Of a stretch of DNA of 64,000 bases, positions 33,802 to 42,317 are shown in pieces. Below the pieces are notes generated by a model. The model did no database searches. It was not told the origin of the DNA and was given only the letters and a program-made list of their open reading frames with translations. Origin of the DNA: Tabrizicola thermarum (GTDB taxonomy: Bacteria > Pseudomonadota > Alphaproteobacteria > Rhodobacterales > Rhodobacteraceae). The position numbers and the translations under genes were made by a program. How positions within the stretch are numbered: position 1 is the first letter of the stretch; the number at the start of each line of letters is the position of its first letter. The stretch is taken from NCBI RefSeq assembly GCF_003574395.1, contig NZ_QMJY01000083.1, positions 1 through 64,000 on the forward strand. The letters are read 5' to 3'.

Positions 33802-34400
33802 CCTTCGGGATCGAAGGTTGCGGTCTGTTGCAGCGCATCGGCCAGTCGGCGGTGGTATTCGGCCCGCGGAATCTCCTGCCCGCCGAGGCTGGCGAGATGC
33901 GGGGTCAGGAACTGCGTGTCGAACAGCCTGAACCCCCCGGCCCGCAACCGGTGCACCGCATGGGCCAGGGCCACCTTAGATGCGTCGGTCGTGCGCGAGA
34001 ACATGCTTTCGCCAAAGAAGGCGGCGCCCAGCGTGACGCCGTAGACCCCGCCGACCAGGAGGTCGCCTTCACGGACTTCGATGCTGTGGGCAAAGCCCAG
34101 GCGGTGCAGCTGCAGATATAGTCGCTGGATGCGATGGCTGATCCAGGTTTCAGGACGATCAGCGCAGGCTTCGACCACTTTTTCGAAATCCAGATCGGTC
34201 GTCACCCTGAACTGTCCCGAGCGGAGGCGCTTTGCCAGCGACCGCGAGACGTGGAAGCCGTCGAGGGGCAACACCCCGCGGCGGCGCGGGTCGATCCAGT
34301 GGATTTCGGGGTCGTCGCGGCCATCGGACATCGGAAAGATGCCCATCGCATAGGCGCGCAACAGGATGTCGGGAGTGATGTCGTCGGCAGTTCCGGGCAC
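33723..34400 (-). CDS. aat: Leucyl/phenylalanyl-tRNA-protein transferase
   Basis: This 225-aa enzyme of the N-end rule adds Leu or Phe to proteins with N-terminal Lys/Arg so that ClpAP can degrade them. Conserved blocks: ILLRAYAMGIFPM, WIDPRRRGVLPLDGFHVSRSL, GVYGVTLGAAFFGESMFS and FRLFDTQFLTPHLASLGGQEIPR. The start is set at GTG 34400, because AAGGA lies 7 nt upstream and family homology begins there; a TTG at 34427 would run through a palindrome. That palindrome contains the ribosome binding site. The 3' end overlaps DUF2155 by 79 bp. Confidence 0.92.
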   Translation of the reverse strand: MPGTADDITPDILLRAYAMGIFPMSDGRDDPEIHWIDPRRRGVLPLDGFHVSRSLAKRLRSGQFRVTTDLDFEKVVEACADRPETWISHRIQRLYLQLHRLGFAHSIEVREGDLLVGGVYGVTLGAAFFGESMFSRTTDASKVALAHAVHRLRAGGFRLFDTQFLTPHLASLGGQEIPRAEYHRRLADALQQTATFDPEGYSPSTGEVASGGAASGKTQLRTQTS

Positions 34401-34401
34401 C

Positions 34402-34447
34402 GCAAAATCCTTCGAAGGATTTTGCAAAAGTTTTCGAAAACTTTTGC
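34402..34447. repeat. Two adjoining perfect 24-bp palindromes upstream of aat
   Basis: 34402-34425 (centre TTCGAA) and 34424-34447 (centre TTTTCGAAAA) are both perfect palindromes sharing a GC. The first carries the aat Shine-Dalgarno AAGGA. They resemble the palindrome after pgi (7272-7293). Together with the accC hairpin they probably form the accC transcription end. Confidence 0.7.
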
Positions 34448-34452
34448 GCTGA

Positions 34453-34471
34453 GGCGCCCGGTCCGGGCGCC
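34453..34471 (-). terminator. Hairpin after accC
   Basis: Arms GGCGCCCG (34453-34460) and CGGGCGCC (34464-34471) with a 3-nt loop, 10 nt beyond the accC stop on the minus strand, followed by A/T-rich palindromes. Confidence 0.6.
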
Positions 34472-34480
34472 CCGTTCAGA

Positions 34481-35827
34481 TCAAGAGAACTGCTTTTCCA
34501 GCCACTTTTCCAGCCAGTGGATGTTGTACTCGCCGTTCTGGATGTCCGGCTCGGCCAGAAGCATGTGGAACAGCGGGATCGAGGTGTCGATGCCGTCGAT
34601 GATAAGTTCGCTCAGCGCGCGTTTCAGCCGCGCCAAAGCCTCGGGCCGGTCGCGGCCGTGCACGATCAGCTTGCCGATGAGGCTGTCGTAATAGGGCGGG
34701 ATGCGGTAGCCGTCGTAGATCGCGGAATCCATCCGCACGCCAAGGCCGCCCGGGGCGTGGAACTGGGTGATCCGTCCGGGGCAGGGGCTGAAGGCGGGGA
34801 TCTTCTCGGCGTTGATGCGCACCTCGATGGCGTGGCCGTTGATCTCCAGCTCGTCCTGCGTGAAGGACAGCGGCAGGCCCGAGGCCACGCGGATCTGTTC
34901 GCGCACCAGATCGACGCCGAAGATCGCCTCGGTGACGGGATGTTCGACCTGCAGGCGGGTGTTCATCTCGATGAAGTAGAACCTGCCGTCCTCATACAGG
35001 AACTCGATCGTCCCCGCGCCGCCATACTTCAGCTTCTTCATCGCATTGGCGCAGATCGTGCCGATCTCGCTCCGCAGCTTCGGCGTGATCGCCGGACCCG
35101 GCGCCTCTTCGAAGACCTTCTGGTGCCGCCGTTGCAGCGAGCAGTCGCGTTCGCCCAGATGCACCGCGCCGCCCTTGCCGTCGCCGAAGACCTGGATCTC
35201 GATATGGCGGGGGCGCTGGAGGTATTTCTCCATGTAGACTTCGTCGTTGCCGAAGGCGTTCTTCGCCTCGGACCGCGCGGTGCGGAAGGCGACCTCCAGT
35301 TCGGTCGCGTTGGCGGCGACCTTCATGCCGCGCCCGCCACCGCCGGCGGTGGCCTTGATGATGACCGGATAGCCGATCTCTTCGGCGACGGTCCGGGCCG
35401 TCTCGAAGTCCGGCACACCGCCGTCCGAGCCGGGAACGACCGGGATGCCCAGTTCTTTCGCCGTGACCTTGGCGGTGATCTTGTCGCCCATGATGCGGAT
35501 GTGTTCCGCCGAGGGACCGATGAAGGTGATGCCGTGATCTTCCAGCGCCTGGGCGAAAGCCGCGTTCTCGGACAGGAAGCCGTAGCCCGGATGCACGGCT
35601 TGCGCGCCGGTGATCTCGCAGGCCGAGATGATGGCGGCCTTGGACAGATAGCTTTGCGACGAGGGCGCAGGGCCGATGCAGACGGACTCGTCCGCCATGC
35701 GGACATGCATCGCATCGGCGTCGGCGGTGGAATGGACCGCGACCGATTTGATCCCCATCTCGCGGGCGGCGCGGATCACGCGGAGGGCGATTTCCCCGCG
35801 GTTGGCGATCAGGATTTTATCGAACAT
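34481..35827 (-). CDS. accC: Acetyl-CoA carboxylase biotin carboxylase subunit
   Basis: This 448-aa ATP-grasp enzyme carboxylates the biotin on AccB in fatty acid synthesis. Blocks include [20 protein letters not shown] at the start, the glycine-rich lid [47 protein letters not shown] with catalytic residues, and [11 protein letters not shown]. The start is ATG 35827; the two residues before it in frame are not needed. It sits directly after accB on the same strand (10-nt gap), the normal accBC order. Confidence 0.97.
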   Translation of the reverse strand: MFDKILIANRGEIALRVIRAAREMGIKSVAVHSTADADAMHVRMADESVCIGPAPSSQSYLSKAAIISACEITGAQAVHPGYGFLSENAAFAQALEDHGITFIGPSAEHIRIMGDKITAKVTAKELGIPVVPGSDGGVPDFETARTVAEEIGYPVIIKATAGGGGRGMKVAANATELEVAFRTARSEAKNAFGNDEVYMEKYLQRPRHIEIQVFGDGKGGAVHLGERDCSLQRRHQKVFEEAPGPAITPKLRSEIGTICANAMKKLKYGGAGTIEFLYEDGRFYFIEMNTRLQVEHPVTEAIFGVDLVREQIRVASGLPLSFTQDELEINGHAIEVRINAEKIPAFSPCPGRITQFHAPGGLGVRMDSAIYDGYRIPPYYDSLIGKLIVHGRDRPEALARLKRALSELIIDGIDTSIPLFHMLLAEPDIQNGEYNIHWLEKWLEKQFS

Positions 35828-35837
35828 GGGCAAGACC

Positions 35838-36341
35838 TTATTCGATAATCATCAGGGGGGCGCCATATTCGACCGGGTGGCCGTCCTCGACCAGGATGCG
35901 CTTGACGGTGCCCGCGCGCGGGGCGGGAATGTGGTTCATGGTCTTCATCGCCTCGATGATGAGGACAGTCTGACCTTCCGCCACTTGCGAGCCGATGGTG
36001 ACGAAGGGCGCGGCGCCGGGTTCGGCTGCGAGGTAGACGGTTCCGACCATGGGCGAGGTCACCGCGCCGGGATGCTGCGCCGGGTCGTCGACGGCGGCGG
36101 AGGGGGTCGGGGTAGGCGCGGGGGCCGAGGCGGCATGTGCCGTCGGGGCCGGGGCCTGGGCGACGGGGGCAGGGGCCGCGGCGACCGTCACGACATTCGC
36201 CTGCTTGACGACGCGAACCTCCAGACTGTCATCCTCGCCATATTCCCGCTTCACGGACAGTTCGGTCAGGTCGTTCCTGTTCAGCAGCTCGGCAAGTGCC
36301 GAGATGAAGGCGACGTCGGTGTCGGTGGTCTGCTTGCTCAT
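35838..36341 (-). CDS. accB: Biotin carboxyl carrier protein of acetyl-CoA carboxylase
   Basis: This 167-aa protein has an N-terminal helical region (1-48), a long Ala/Pro linker (about 54-85) and a C-terminal biotinyl domain. K133 in the motif EAMKTMN is the biotin attachment site. It carries the carboxyl group from AccC to AccAD. ATG 36341 follows an AGGACCC-like site. Upstream residues in the longer frame are not conserved. A 289-bp gap separates it from the divergent preT gene. Confidence 0.96.
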   Translation of the reverse strand: MSKQTTDTDVAFISALAELLNRNDLTELSVKREYGEDDSLEVRVVKQANVVTVAAAPAPVAQAPAPTAHAASAPAPTPTPSAAVDDPAQHPGAVTSPMVGTVYLAAEPGAAPFVTIGSQVAEGQTVLIIEAMKTMNHIPAPRAGTVKRILVEDGHPVEYGAPLMIIE

Positions 36342-36559
36342 CGGGTCCTCTGTTCTTTTCTGCGCCTCAAGTCTGCGCTTCAAGTCTGCGCCTTGGGCGC
36401 GCGCGGCCTGGGCCCGGAGCCCCCCGCAGTCTGGTATTCGGCGCTTATACGCGAGCCGGTGAGGGCTGAAAAGCCGCGAAAGCGTTGGCGCTACCAGCCC
36501 GGCCTTTGTGCGCTGCCTGCAAGACGGGCAGCGCCGCAAAAAACTGCGGGCGATGAAAA

Positions 36560-36575
36560 TTTACCGTTTGATAAA
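36560..36575 (+). promoter_or_regulatory. Candidate RutR-like operator upstream of preT
   Basis: TTTACCGTTTGATAAA matches 12 of 16 positions of the RutR-like site at 42219-42234, and lies 55 bp before the preT start. Part of the pyrimidine operon could thus share the regulator encoded at 41.6-42.2 kb. Confidence 0.45.
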
Positions 36576-36630
36576 AAAACCGACCTGTGCCAGCCTTCAC
36601 GAAACGATAAGCCAGGGAGGCCCCCAGCCC

Positions 36631-37947
36631 ATGTCGAACAGTCCGCTTACGCCCGGAATCGTTGCCGGCCGCCTGTCCGCGGATGCCATCGCGCGAAACT
36701 TCAGTGACCATGAGCCGGCGTTCGACCGGCACGAAGCGCGCGTGGCGGCGGATCGCTGCTACTTCTGCCATGATGCGCCCTGCATCGCGGCCTGCCCGAC
36801 CGCGATCGACATTCCGCTGTTCATCCGCCAGATCGCCACCGGCACGCCCGAGGCCGCGGCCAAGACGATCTGGAGCCAGAACATCCTGGGCGGAATCTGC
36901 GCCCGGGTCTGCCCGACGGAAACCCTGTGCGAAGAGGCCTGCGTGCGCGAGGCCGCCGAGGGCAAGCCGGTGGAGATCGGGCGGTTGCAGCGCTATGCGA
37001 CGGATGTTGCGATGGCCAAGGGGCTGCATCCCTTCACCCGGGGTGCCCCCACGGGCAAGCGGGTGGCGGTGGTGGGCGCGGGTCCGGCGGGTCTGGCCTG
37101 TGCGCACCGTCTGGCCATGCACGGCCATGACGTGGTGGTGTTCGAACGGCGGCCCAAGGCGGGCGGTCTGAACGAATATGGCATCGCCAGCTACAAGGCG
37201 ACCGGCGGTTTCGCGCAGAAAGAGGTGGACTGGCTCTTGTCCATCGGCGGGATCGAGATCCGCACCGGGGTCGAACTGGGCCGGGACGTGACGCTTGCCG
37301 AACTGGAGGCCGAGTATGACGCGGTCTTTCTCGGCATCGGCCTTGCGGGCGTGAACGCGCTGCGGGCGACGGGCGAGGACAAGGCGGGCGTGCGCAATGC
37401 AGTCGATTTCATCGCGGAGCTGCGCCAGTGCCCTGACCTTACCACCCTGCCGATCGGACGGGATGTCGTGGTGATCGGCGGCGGGATGACGGCGGTCGAT
37501 GCGGCGGTGCAGTCCAAGCTGCTTGGTGCAGAGAACGTGACCATCGTCTATCGCCGGGGGCAGGAGAAGATGTCGGCCTCGGCCTATGAACAGGAGCATG
37601 CCACCAGCGTGGGCGTGCGGATCATCTGCAACGCGATGCCGGTGGCGATCCACGGCAACGGCGCGGTCCGCGAGGTGGAGTTCGCCTATACCGAAGAGAC
37701 GCCCGAGGGGCTGAAATCCACGGGCGAGACCTTCCGGCTGAAGGCCGACCAGGTGTTCAAGGCCATCGGCCAGACGCTCGTCGGCGCGCCGGAGGGGTTG
37801 GCTGTCGCGGGCGGCAAGCTCGCTGGGCCGTCGGGAAAGGTCTGGGTCGGAGGCGATTGCGCGGCGGGCGGCGAGGACCTGACGGTGACTGCCGTGGCCG
37901 AGGGACGCGATGCCGCAGAAGCCATTCATCTGCATCTGATGGGCTGA
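36631..37947 (+). CDS. preT: NAD-dependent dihydropyrimidine dehydrogenase subunit PreT
   Basis: This 438-aa flavin/iron-sulfur subunit passes electrons from NAD(P)H to PreA for reduction of uracil or thymine. Its N-terminus has a cysteine cluster motif CYFCHDAPCIAACPT and CARVCPTETLCEEACVR (residues about 46-110, GltD-type). It continues with an FAD Rossmann motif VAVVGAGPAGLACAHRL and a second dinucleotide motif VVVIGGGMTAVDAAVQ. ATG 36631 with GGGAGG upstream is the start. preA follows two genes later, with a DedA gene between. Confidence 0.93.
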   Translation: MSNSPLTPGIVAGRLSADAIARNFSDHEPAFDRHEARVAADRCYFCHDAPCIAACPTAIDIPLFIRQIATGTPEAAAKTIWSQNILGGICARVCPTETLCEEACVREAAEGKPVEIGRLQRYATDVAMAKGLHPFTRGAPTGKRVAVVGAGPAGLACAHRLAMHGHDVVVFERRPKAGGLNEYGIASYKATGGFAQKEVDWLLSIGGIEIRTGVELGRDVTLAELEAEYDAVFLGIGLAGVNALRATGEDKAGVRNAVDFIAELRQCPDLTTLPIGRDVVVIGGGMTAVDAAVQSKLLGAENVTIVYRRGQEKMSASAYEQEHATSVGVRIICNAMPVAIHGNGAVREVEFAYTEETPEGLKSTGETFRLKADQVFKAIGQTLVGAPEGLAVAGGKLAGPSGKVWVGGDCAAGGEDLTVTAVAEGRDAAEAIHLHLMG

Positions 37948-38011
37948 GCCATGGCCGGAGCTTGCGCATTTCCGGCGGCGGGGCTAGGGCAGTTGCGGAA
38001 ATCCGCGAAGG

Positions 38012-38551
38012 ATGCTGCCCGTGCAAGGAATGATCGACGCCATTCTGGCCCTCGTCCGGGAAAACCGGGACTGGGCGTTCTGGATCGCGCTGGTCTTCGC
38101 GTTCGGCGAAAATCTGGCCTTCCTGTCGATCGTCATCCCCTCGACCGCGATCCTGCTGGGTGTGGGCGCGCTGGTGGCCACGGGCGAGTTGTCGCTGTTC
38201 CCGATCTGGGCAGGCGCCTCGATTGGAGCACTCATCGGCTCGATCGTCTCGTACTGGATCGGCTGGCGCTACGGTCAGGCGATCCTGTCGCTCTGGCCCT
38301 TCCGCAACCACCCGGATTTCGTCGAGAAGGGCAACGACGCCTTCCGTCGCTGGGGGGCCTTTGCGGTGACCATCGGTCATTTCTTCGGGCCCCTGCGCGC
38401 CGTCGTCTTCGTGATGGCCGGGATCGCCCGCATGTCGCCCATGGTCTTCATGGTGGTGAACTTCATCGGCTGCCTGGCCTGGGCCTATTTCACCCCGCTT
38501 TTCGGCGAGGTCGCGGGCCATCTGATCGGCTGGATCTGGTCGCTTTTCTGA
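38012..38551 (+). CDS. DedA family membrane protein
   Basis: This 179-aa protein is of the DedA/VTT group, linked to lipid flipping and envelope stress in several bacteria. Four to five hydrophobic segments and the motifs FGENLAFLSIVIPSTAIL and GHFFGPLRAVVFVMAGIARM (the acidic and arginine residues needed in DedA proteins) are seen. It sits between preT and preA on the same strand but has no obvious functional link to pyrimidine breakdown. The start is uncertain by 5 residues: ATG 38012 or 38027, both with AAGG directly before them. Confidence 0.85.
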   Translation: MLPVQGMIDAILALVRENRDWAFWIALVFAFGENLAFLSIVIPSTAILLGVGALVATGELSLFPIWAGASIGALIGSIVSYWIGWRYGQAILSLWPFRNHPDFVEKGNDAFRRWGAFAVTIGHFFGPLRAVVFVMAGIARMSPMVFMVVNFIGCLAWAYFTPLFGEVAGHLIGWIWSLF

Positions 38552-38620
38552 CCCGTGGCGGGCGGATCGCCCACCCTGCACTTCCCCCATCTCTCCCAGC
38601 GTGTCGCAAGGAGGCTTCCC

Positions 38621-39919
38621 ATGGCTGACCTCAGCTCGAATTTCATCGGCATCAAGTCCCCGAACCCGTTCTGGCTGGCCTCGGCCCCGCCCACGGACAA
38701 GCAATACAACGTCGAGCGCGCCTTCGCGGCGGGCTGGGGCGGCGTGGTCTGGAAGACCCTGGGCGCGGAGGGCCCGCCCATCGTGAACGTGAACGGCCCG
38801 CGCTACGGTGCGATCTGGGGCGCGGACCGTCGCCTGCTGGGGCTGAACAACATCGAACTCATCACCGACCGCCCGCTGGAGGTGAACCTGCGCGAGATCA
38901 AGGAGGTCAAGCGCAAGTGGAAGGACCGGGCGCTGGTCATTTCGCTGATGGTGCCCTGCGAGGAGGACAGCTGGAAGGCGATCCTGAAACAGATCGAGGA
39001 CACCGAGGCGGACGGTGTGGAACTCAACTTCGGCTGCCCGCACGGGATGGCCGAACGCGGCATGGGCTCGGCCGTGGGGCAGGTGCCGGAATACATCGAG
39101 ATGGTCACGCGCTGGGTCAAGCAGTACAGCCGGATGCCCTGCATCGTGAAGCTGACGCCCAACGTCACCTCGATCCTGCCACCCGCAATGGCGGCCAAGC
39201 GCGGTGGGGCGGATGCGGTCAGCCTCATCAACACGGTGAAGTCGATCACGAATGTGGATCTCGACCACTTCTCGCCCTTCCCGATGATCGACGGCAAGGG
39301 CAGCCACGGCGGCTATTGCGGCCCGGCGGTCAAGCCCATCGCGCTGAACATGGTGGCCGAGATCGCCCGGCATCAGGAAACCCGGGGCCTGCCGATCAGC
39401 GGCATCGGCGGTGTCACCACCTGGCGCGACGCGGCAGAGTTCATGGCGCTTGGCGCGGGCAACGTGCAGGTCTGCACGGCGGCAATGACTTATGGCTTCA
39501 AGATCGTGCAGGAAATGATCTCGGGCCTGTCGCAGTATCTGGACGAAAAGCAGATGTCGCTTGACAGCCTGATCGGCCGCGCGGTGCCGAATTTCGTCGA
39601 ATGGCAGCACCTGAACCTGAACTATGTGACCAAGGCGCAGATCGATCAGGACCTCTGCATCAAGTGCGGTCGCTGCTATGCGGCCTGCGAGGACACCAGC
39701 CACCAGGCCATTGCCATGTCGCCGGATCGGGTCTTCACCGTGAAGGACGAGGAATGCGTGGCCTGCAACCTGTGCGTCGATGTCTGCCCGGTGGAAAACT
39801 GCATCACCATGCGCGAACTGCCGAAAGGCGCGGTCGATCCGCGCACCGGCAAGGTGGTGGGCGATCATGCCGACTGGACTACGCACCCGAACAACCCGAT
39901 GGCCCAGGCGGCAGAGTAG
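38621..39919 (+). CDS. preA: NAD-dependent dihydropyrimidine dehydrogenase subunit PreA
   Basis: This 432-aa protein reduces uracil/thymine to the 5,6-dihydro forms with electrons from PreT. A dihydroorotate-dehydrogenase-like FMN barrel spans residues 1-330 (IGIKSPNPFWLASAPPTD, LNFGCPHGMAERGMG, GIGGVTTWRDAAEFMALGA). The C-terminus has two [4Fe-4S] ferredoxin motifs, CIKCGRCYAAC and CVACNLCVDVCPVENC. AAGGAGG stands before ATG 38621. It is the first dedicated enzyme of the reductive pyrimidine pathway completed by the dihydropyrimidinase and amidohydrolase downstream. Confidence 0.95.
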   Translation: MADLSSNFIGIKSPNPFWLASAPPTDKQYNVERAFAAGWGGVVWKTLGAEGPPIVNVNGPRYGAIWGADRRLLGLNNIELITDRPLEVNLREIKEVKRKWKDRALVISLMVPCEEDSWKAILKQIEDTEADGVELNFGCPHGMAERGMGSAVGQVPEYIEMVTRWVKQYSRMPCIVKLTPNVTSILPPAMAAKRGGADAVSLINTVKSITNVDLDHFSPFPMIDGKGSHGGYCGPAVKPIALNMVAEIARHQETRGLPISGIGGVTTWRDAAEFMALGAGNVQVCTAAMTYGFKIVQEMISGLSQYLDEKQMSLDSLIGRAVPNFVEWQHLNLNYVTKAQIDQDLCIKCGRCYAACEDTSHQAIAMSPDRVFTVKDEECVACNLCVDVCPVENCITMRELPKGAVDPRTGKVVGDHADWTTHPNNPMAQAAE

Positions 39920-39967
39920 GTCCAGCCCCGATACCGCTGGCGGCCCGGTGCCGGTCCGGGCTGCGCC

Positions 39968-40261
39968 CTAGGGCAGGGGAAGCGGGCTGATCCCGGCGGC
40001 GATGCTGGCCTTGATATAGGCGGTGCGCGCTGCCTCGGCTGCGGCGGCGGCACCGGGGTCCGGCGCCAGTCCGGCCGTCATCAGCTGTGCCTCACCCCCT
40101 GCCGTGCGGGCGGCCTGCGTCACCGCATCGGACCGCATCGGAGCCGTGACCGGCCCCGCCGCCCCCCCGGAGTGACTGCCTCTGGGCCGTGGCTCCGCAA
40201 CTGCGGGTATCGGCGCCTCGGCCACCGGCAGCGGTGCACGGATGCTGGTAATCATGACCAT
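39968..40261 (-). CDS. Conserved small hypothetical protein
   Basis: This 97-aa protein has AGGAGGG before ATG 40261. It is low-complexity, rich in Ala, Pro and Gly in its first two thirds, with a helical, more conserved-looking end (AARTAYIKASIAAGISPLPLP). I do not recognise a family. The strong ribosome binding site and minus-strand orientation ahead of the TetR gene make it a credible gene. No signal or membrane segment is evident. Confidence 0.6.
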   Translation of the reverse strand: MVMITSIRAPLPVAEAPIPAVAEPRPRGSHSGGAAGPVTAPMRSDAVTQAARTAGGEAQLMTAGLAPDPGAAAAAEAARTAYIKASIAAGISPLPLP

Positions 40262-40344
40262 GACTCGCCCTCCTGTCCTGGTGCGTGAACGAGGGCATCT
40301 TAACGCAAAAGCAACGGTTTATCAGTCGGCTTTCCCCTAAGATT

Positions 40345-40965
40345 CTACCGATCCGCAGACAGCAGCCGGCTGAACAGGGTGTCAAGAAACCTGCCCGCCT
40401 CGGCAAAGGGGTCATGCCCCGGCCCCAGCACGGCGCGGACCTGCACCTCGAAGTCGGCATAGTGCTGGGTCAGCGCCCAGATCGAGAAGATCAGATGCAC
40501 CGGATCGACCCGCGCGATGCGCCCCTCGTCCATCCAGCGGGTCAGCACCATCGCCTTTTCGGCCACCAGAGCGCGCAGGTCGCCTTCGATGGCGTCCCGC
40601 ATCCGGGGCGCGCCTTGCAGGATCTCGTTGGCAAAGAGCCGGCTTTCCCTCGGGTAGTCCCGCGCCAGGTCCAGCTTGCGCCTGACATAGGCCTTGATCT
40701 CGTGCAGCGGCTCGCCCGCCGGGTCCATCGCCCGCAAGGGGTCGAGCCAGGTGTCCAGCAGCCCGGTCAGAAGCGCCTTGTGCACGGCCTCCTTGGAGGG
40801 AAAGTAGTACAGAAGGTTCGGCTTCGACAGCCCGGCCACTTCGGCGATCTGGTCCAGGGTCGCGCCCCGGAAGCCGTGCAGCGAGAACACCTCGAGCGCC
40901 GCGTCCAGAATGACCTCGCGGTTCTTCTGCTGGATACGCGAGCGGGGGCGGGCAGCGGTGGACAT
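40345..40965 (-). CDS. TetR-family regulator, RutR-like
   Basis: This 206-aa regulator has an N-terminal TetR HTH (residues about 12-58: NREVILDAALEVFSLHGFRG, then LSKPNLLYYFPSKEAVHKA) and a ligand domain with DPVHLIFSIWALTQHYADFEVQVRAVLG. That last segment resembles RutR, the uracil/thymine-sensing repressor. A paralogue at 41.55-42.2 kb shares the TQHYADF block. Two RutR-like proteins in one catabolic cluster may respond to different pyrimidines or control different promoters. Confidence 0.88.
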   Translation of the reverse strand: MSTAARPRSRIQQKNREVILDAALEVFSLHGFRGATLDQIAEVAGLSKPNLLYYFPSKEAVHKALLTGLLDTWLDPLRAMDPAGEPLHEIKAYVRRKLDLARDYPRESRLFANEILQGAPRMRDAIEGDLRALVAEKAMVLTRWMDEGRIARVDPVHLIFSIWALTQHYADFEVQVRAVLGPGHDPFAEAGRFLDTLFSRLLSADR

Positions 40966-41083
40966 GAAGGGCCGGATTTCCTTGCGGGACCCCTTGGATA
41001 GCGCGGTTGCGGGGGGCAGGTCAAACCCTTCGCCCGGGTCCGGGGCGTGGCGTCCGACAGCGCCGGACAGCCTGGGGCGCGGT

Positions 41084-41545
41084 TCAGACCCGGGGCGAGG
41101 CCATCAAGGCCCGGATCCCGCGCACGACCAGCTTGTGATCCTCGACCTGCGGCAGGCCGGACACCGTCGCCACCGCCACCATGCCGGCACCCGCCACCCG
41201 GATCGGCACTGCGCCGCCGGCATCGGCATAGTCGTCCGACGCAAGCCCGTGCCGCGCCAGCGTCTCGTCCCGGGCCGCATTGCGCCGCCCGACCAGGAGC
41301 GAGGGCAGCTGGAACATCAGCGCGCTGTTCGACTTCCTTCGCGCCCAGCGGTCGTTCACCGGGGCGGAGCCGGGCAGGCCCGCGTGAAACAGCGTCCGAT
41401 CCGCCGTGCGGATGTCGATGACCACCGGCAGATCCTCGGCCAGTGCCAGATCGACCAGGATCTGCCCCAGCCGCAATGCGGCCAGTTCGTCGAACCGGGG
41501 CAGGGTCAGTTCGGCGTATTCCGCCTCAAGCTCGGTGATATCCAT
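41084..41545 (-). CDS. Heme-degrading domain/UPF0303 family protein
   Basis: This 153-aa protein is of the GlcG/HbpS-like or UPF0303 group: LGQILVDLALAEDLPVVIDI, ADRTLFHAGLPGSAPVNDRW and DDYADAGGAVPIRVAGAG are characteristic. It starts at ATG 41545, shortly after the RutR-like regulator gene on the same strand (8-nt gap), so they may be co-transcribed. Heme binding is only suggested by the family name; a role in pyrimidine breakdown is not established. Confidence 0.82.
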   Translation of the reverse strand: MDITELEAEYAELTLPRFDELAALRLGQILVDLALAEDLPVVIDIRTADRTLFHAGLPGSAPVNDRWARRKSNSALMFQLPSLLVGRRNAARDETLARHGLASDDYADAGGAVPIRVAGAGMVAVATVSGLPQVEDHKLVVRGIRALMASPRV

Positions 41546-41553
41546 GCGGCCCC

Positions 41554-42201
41554 CTAGATCGCCCCGATCCCGCGCAGGACCATGTCCTTGACGCTGGCCT
41601 TGGCCTCTTGCCACTGCTTGTCGGAGAGCGGCTTGCCGTTGTTCAGCGTCTGGATCTGGTGGCCGAAATCCGCGTAGTGCTGCGTCGTGGCCCAGAGCAT
41701 GTAGAGCAGATGCCGCGGGTTCACGGGGCGCATCTTGCCTTCGTCGATCCAGCGCTGGATCACCGCGATCCGGCCATCGGTCCAGTCGCGCAGCGTCGTT
41801 TCCAGATAATCCTGGATCACCGGGGCGCCGTGCATCACCTCGGACGCCCAGACCTTGGAGCCATGCGGATGGGTGCGGCTGATGTCCATCTTGGCGTCGA
41901 TATAGGCGCCGATGCCTTCCACCGGGCCGGGGGCATCGTCGAAACTGGAGGCCGCATCGAGCCAGATTTCGAAGATCTGCTGCACCACCTTGCGGTAGAG
42001 GTCCTCCTTGGTGGCGAAGTAGTAATGCAGGTTCGCCTTGGGCAGGCCGGCCATGTCGGCGATCAGCTGCATGGTGGCGCCCCCGAACCCGGCCTCGGCA
42101 AAGACCTTTTCGGCGGCTTCCAGGATCGCGCGCTCGTTCTCGCGCCGGATATCCGTGCGGCGGCCGGGCTTCAGGCGTGAAATCTGGGCGTCGCCGCTCA
42201 T
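41554..42201 (-). CDS. TetR-family regulator of pyrimidine catabolism, RutR-like
   Basis: In this 215-aa regulator the HTH region runs from about residue 20 to 65 (AILEAAEKVFAEAGFGGATM, LPKANLHYYFATKEDLYRKV). The effector domain includes PRHLLYMLWATTQHYADFGHQI. It is divergent from the Zn-dependent hydrolase gene, with two mirrored operators TGACCGTATGGTCA and TGACCATACGGTCA in between. These look like the RutR site TTGACCANNTGGTCAA. It probably represses its own gene and the degradation genes until uracil or thymine binds. Confidence 0.9.
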   Translation of the reverse strand: MSGDAQISRLKPGRRTDIRRENERAILEAAEKVFAEAGFGGATMQLIADMAGLPKANLHYYFATKEDLYRKVVQQIFEIWLDAASSFDDAPGPVEGIGAYIDAKMDISRTHPHGSKVWASEVMHGAPVIQDYLETTLRDWTDGRIAVIQRWIDEGKMRPVNPRHLLYMLWATTQHYADFGHQIQTLNNGKPLSDKQWQEAKASVKDMVLRGIGAI

Positions 42202-42219
42202 CGCTCCCCGGATTTTTGT

Positions 42220-42267
42220 TGACCGTATGGTCAGGTTGTGCTGCGCTTCACCTTGACCATACGGTCA
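42220..42267. promoter_or_regulatory. Paired RutR-like operators in the divergent promoter region
   Basis: TGACCGTATGGTCA (42220-42233) and its reverse complement TGACCATACGGTCA (42254-42267), 34 bp centre to centre, lie between the RutR-like gene and the amidohydrolase gene. Each is an inverted repeat TGACC/GGTCA, so both promoters can be controlled at once. Confidence 0.8.
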
Positions 42268-42317
42268 GGAAACGAGTCGCGGCAAGGGGCAGGATGGCCC
42301 CGCGCGAACAGGGAGCC

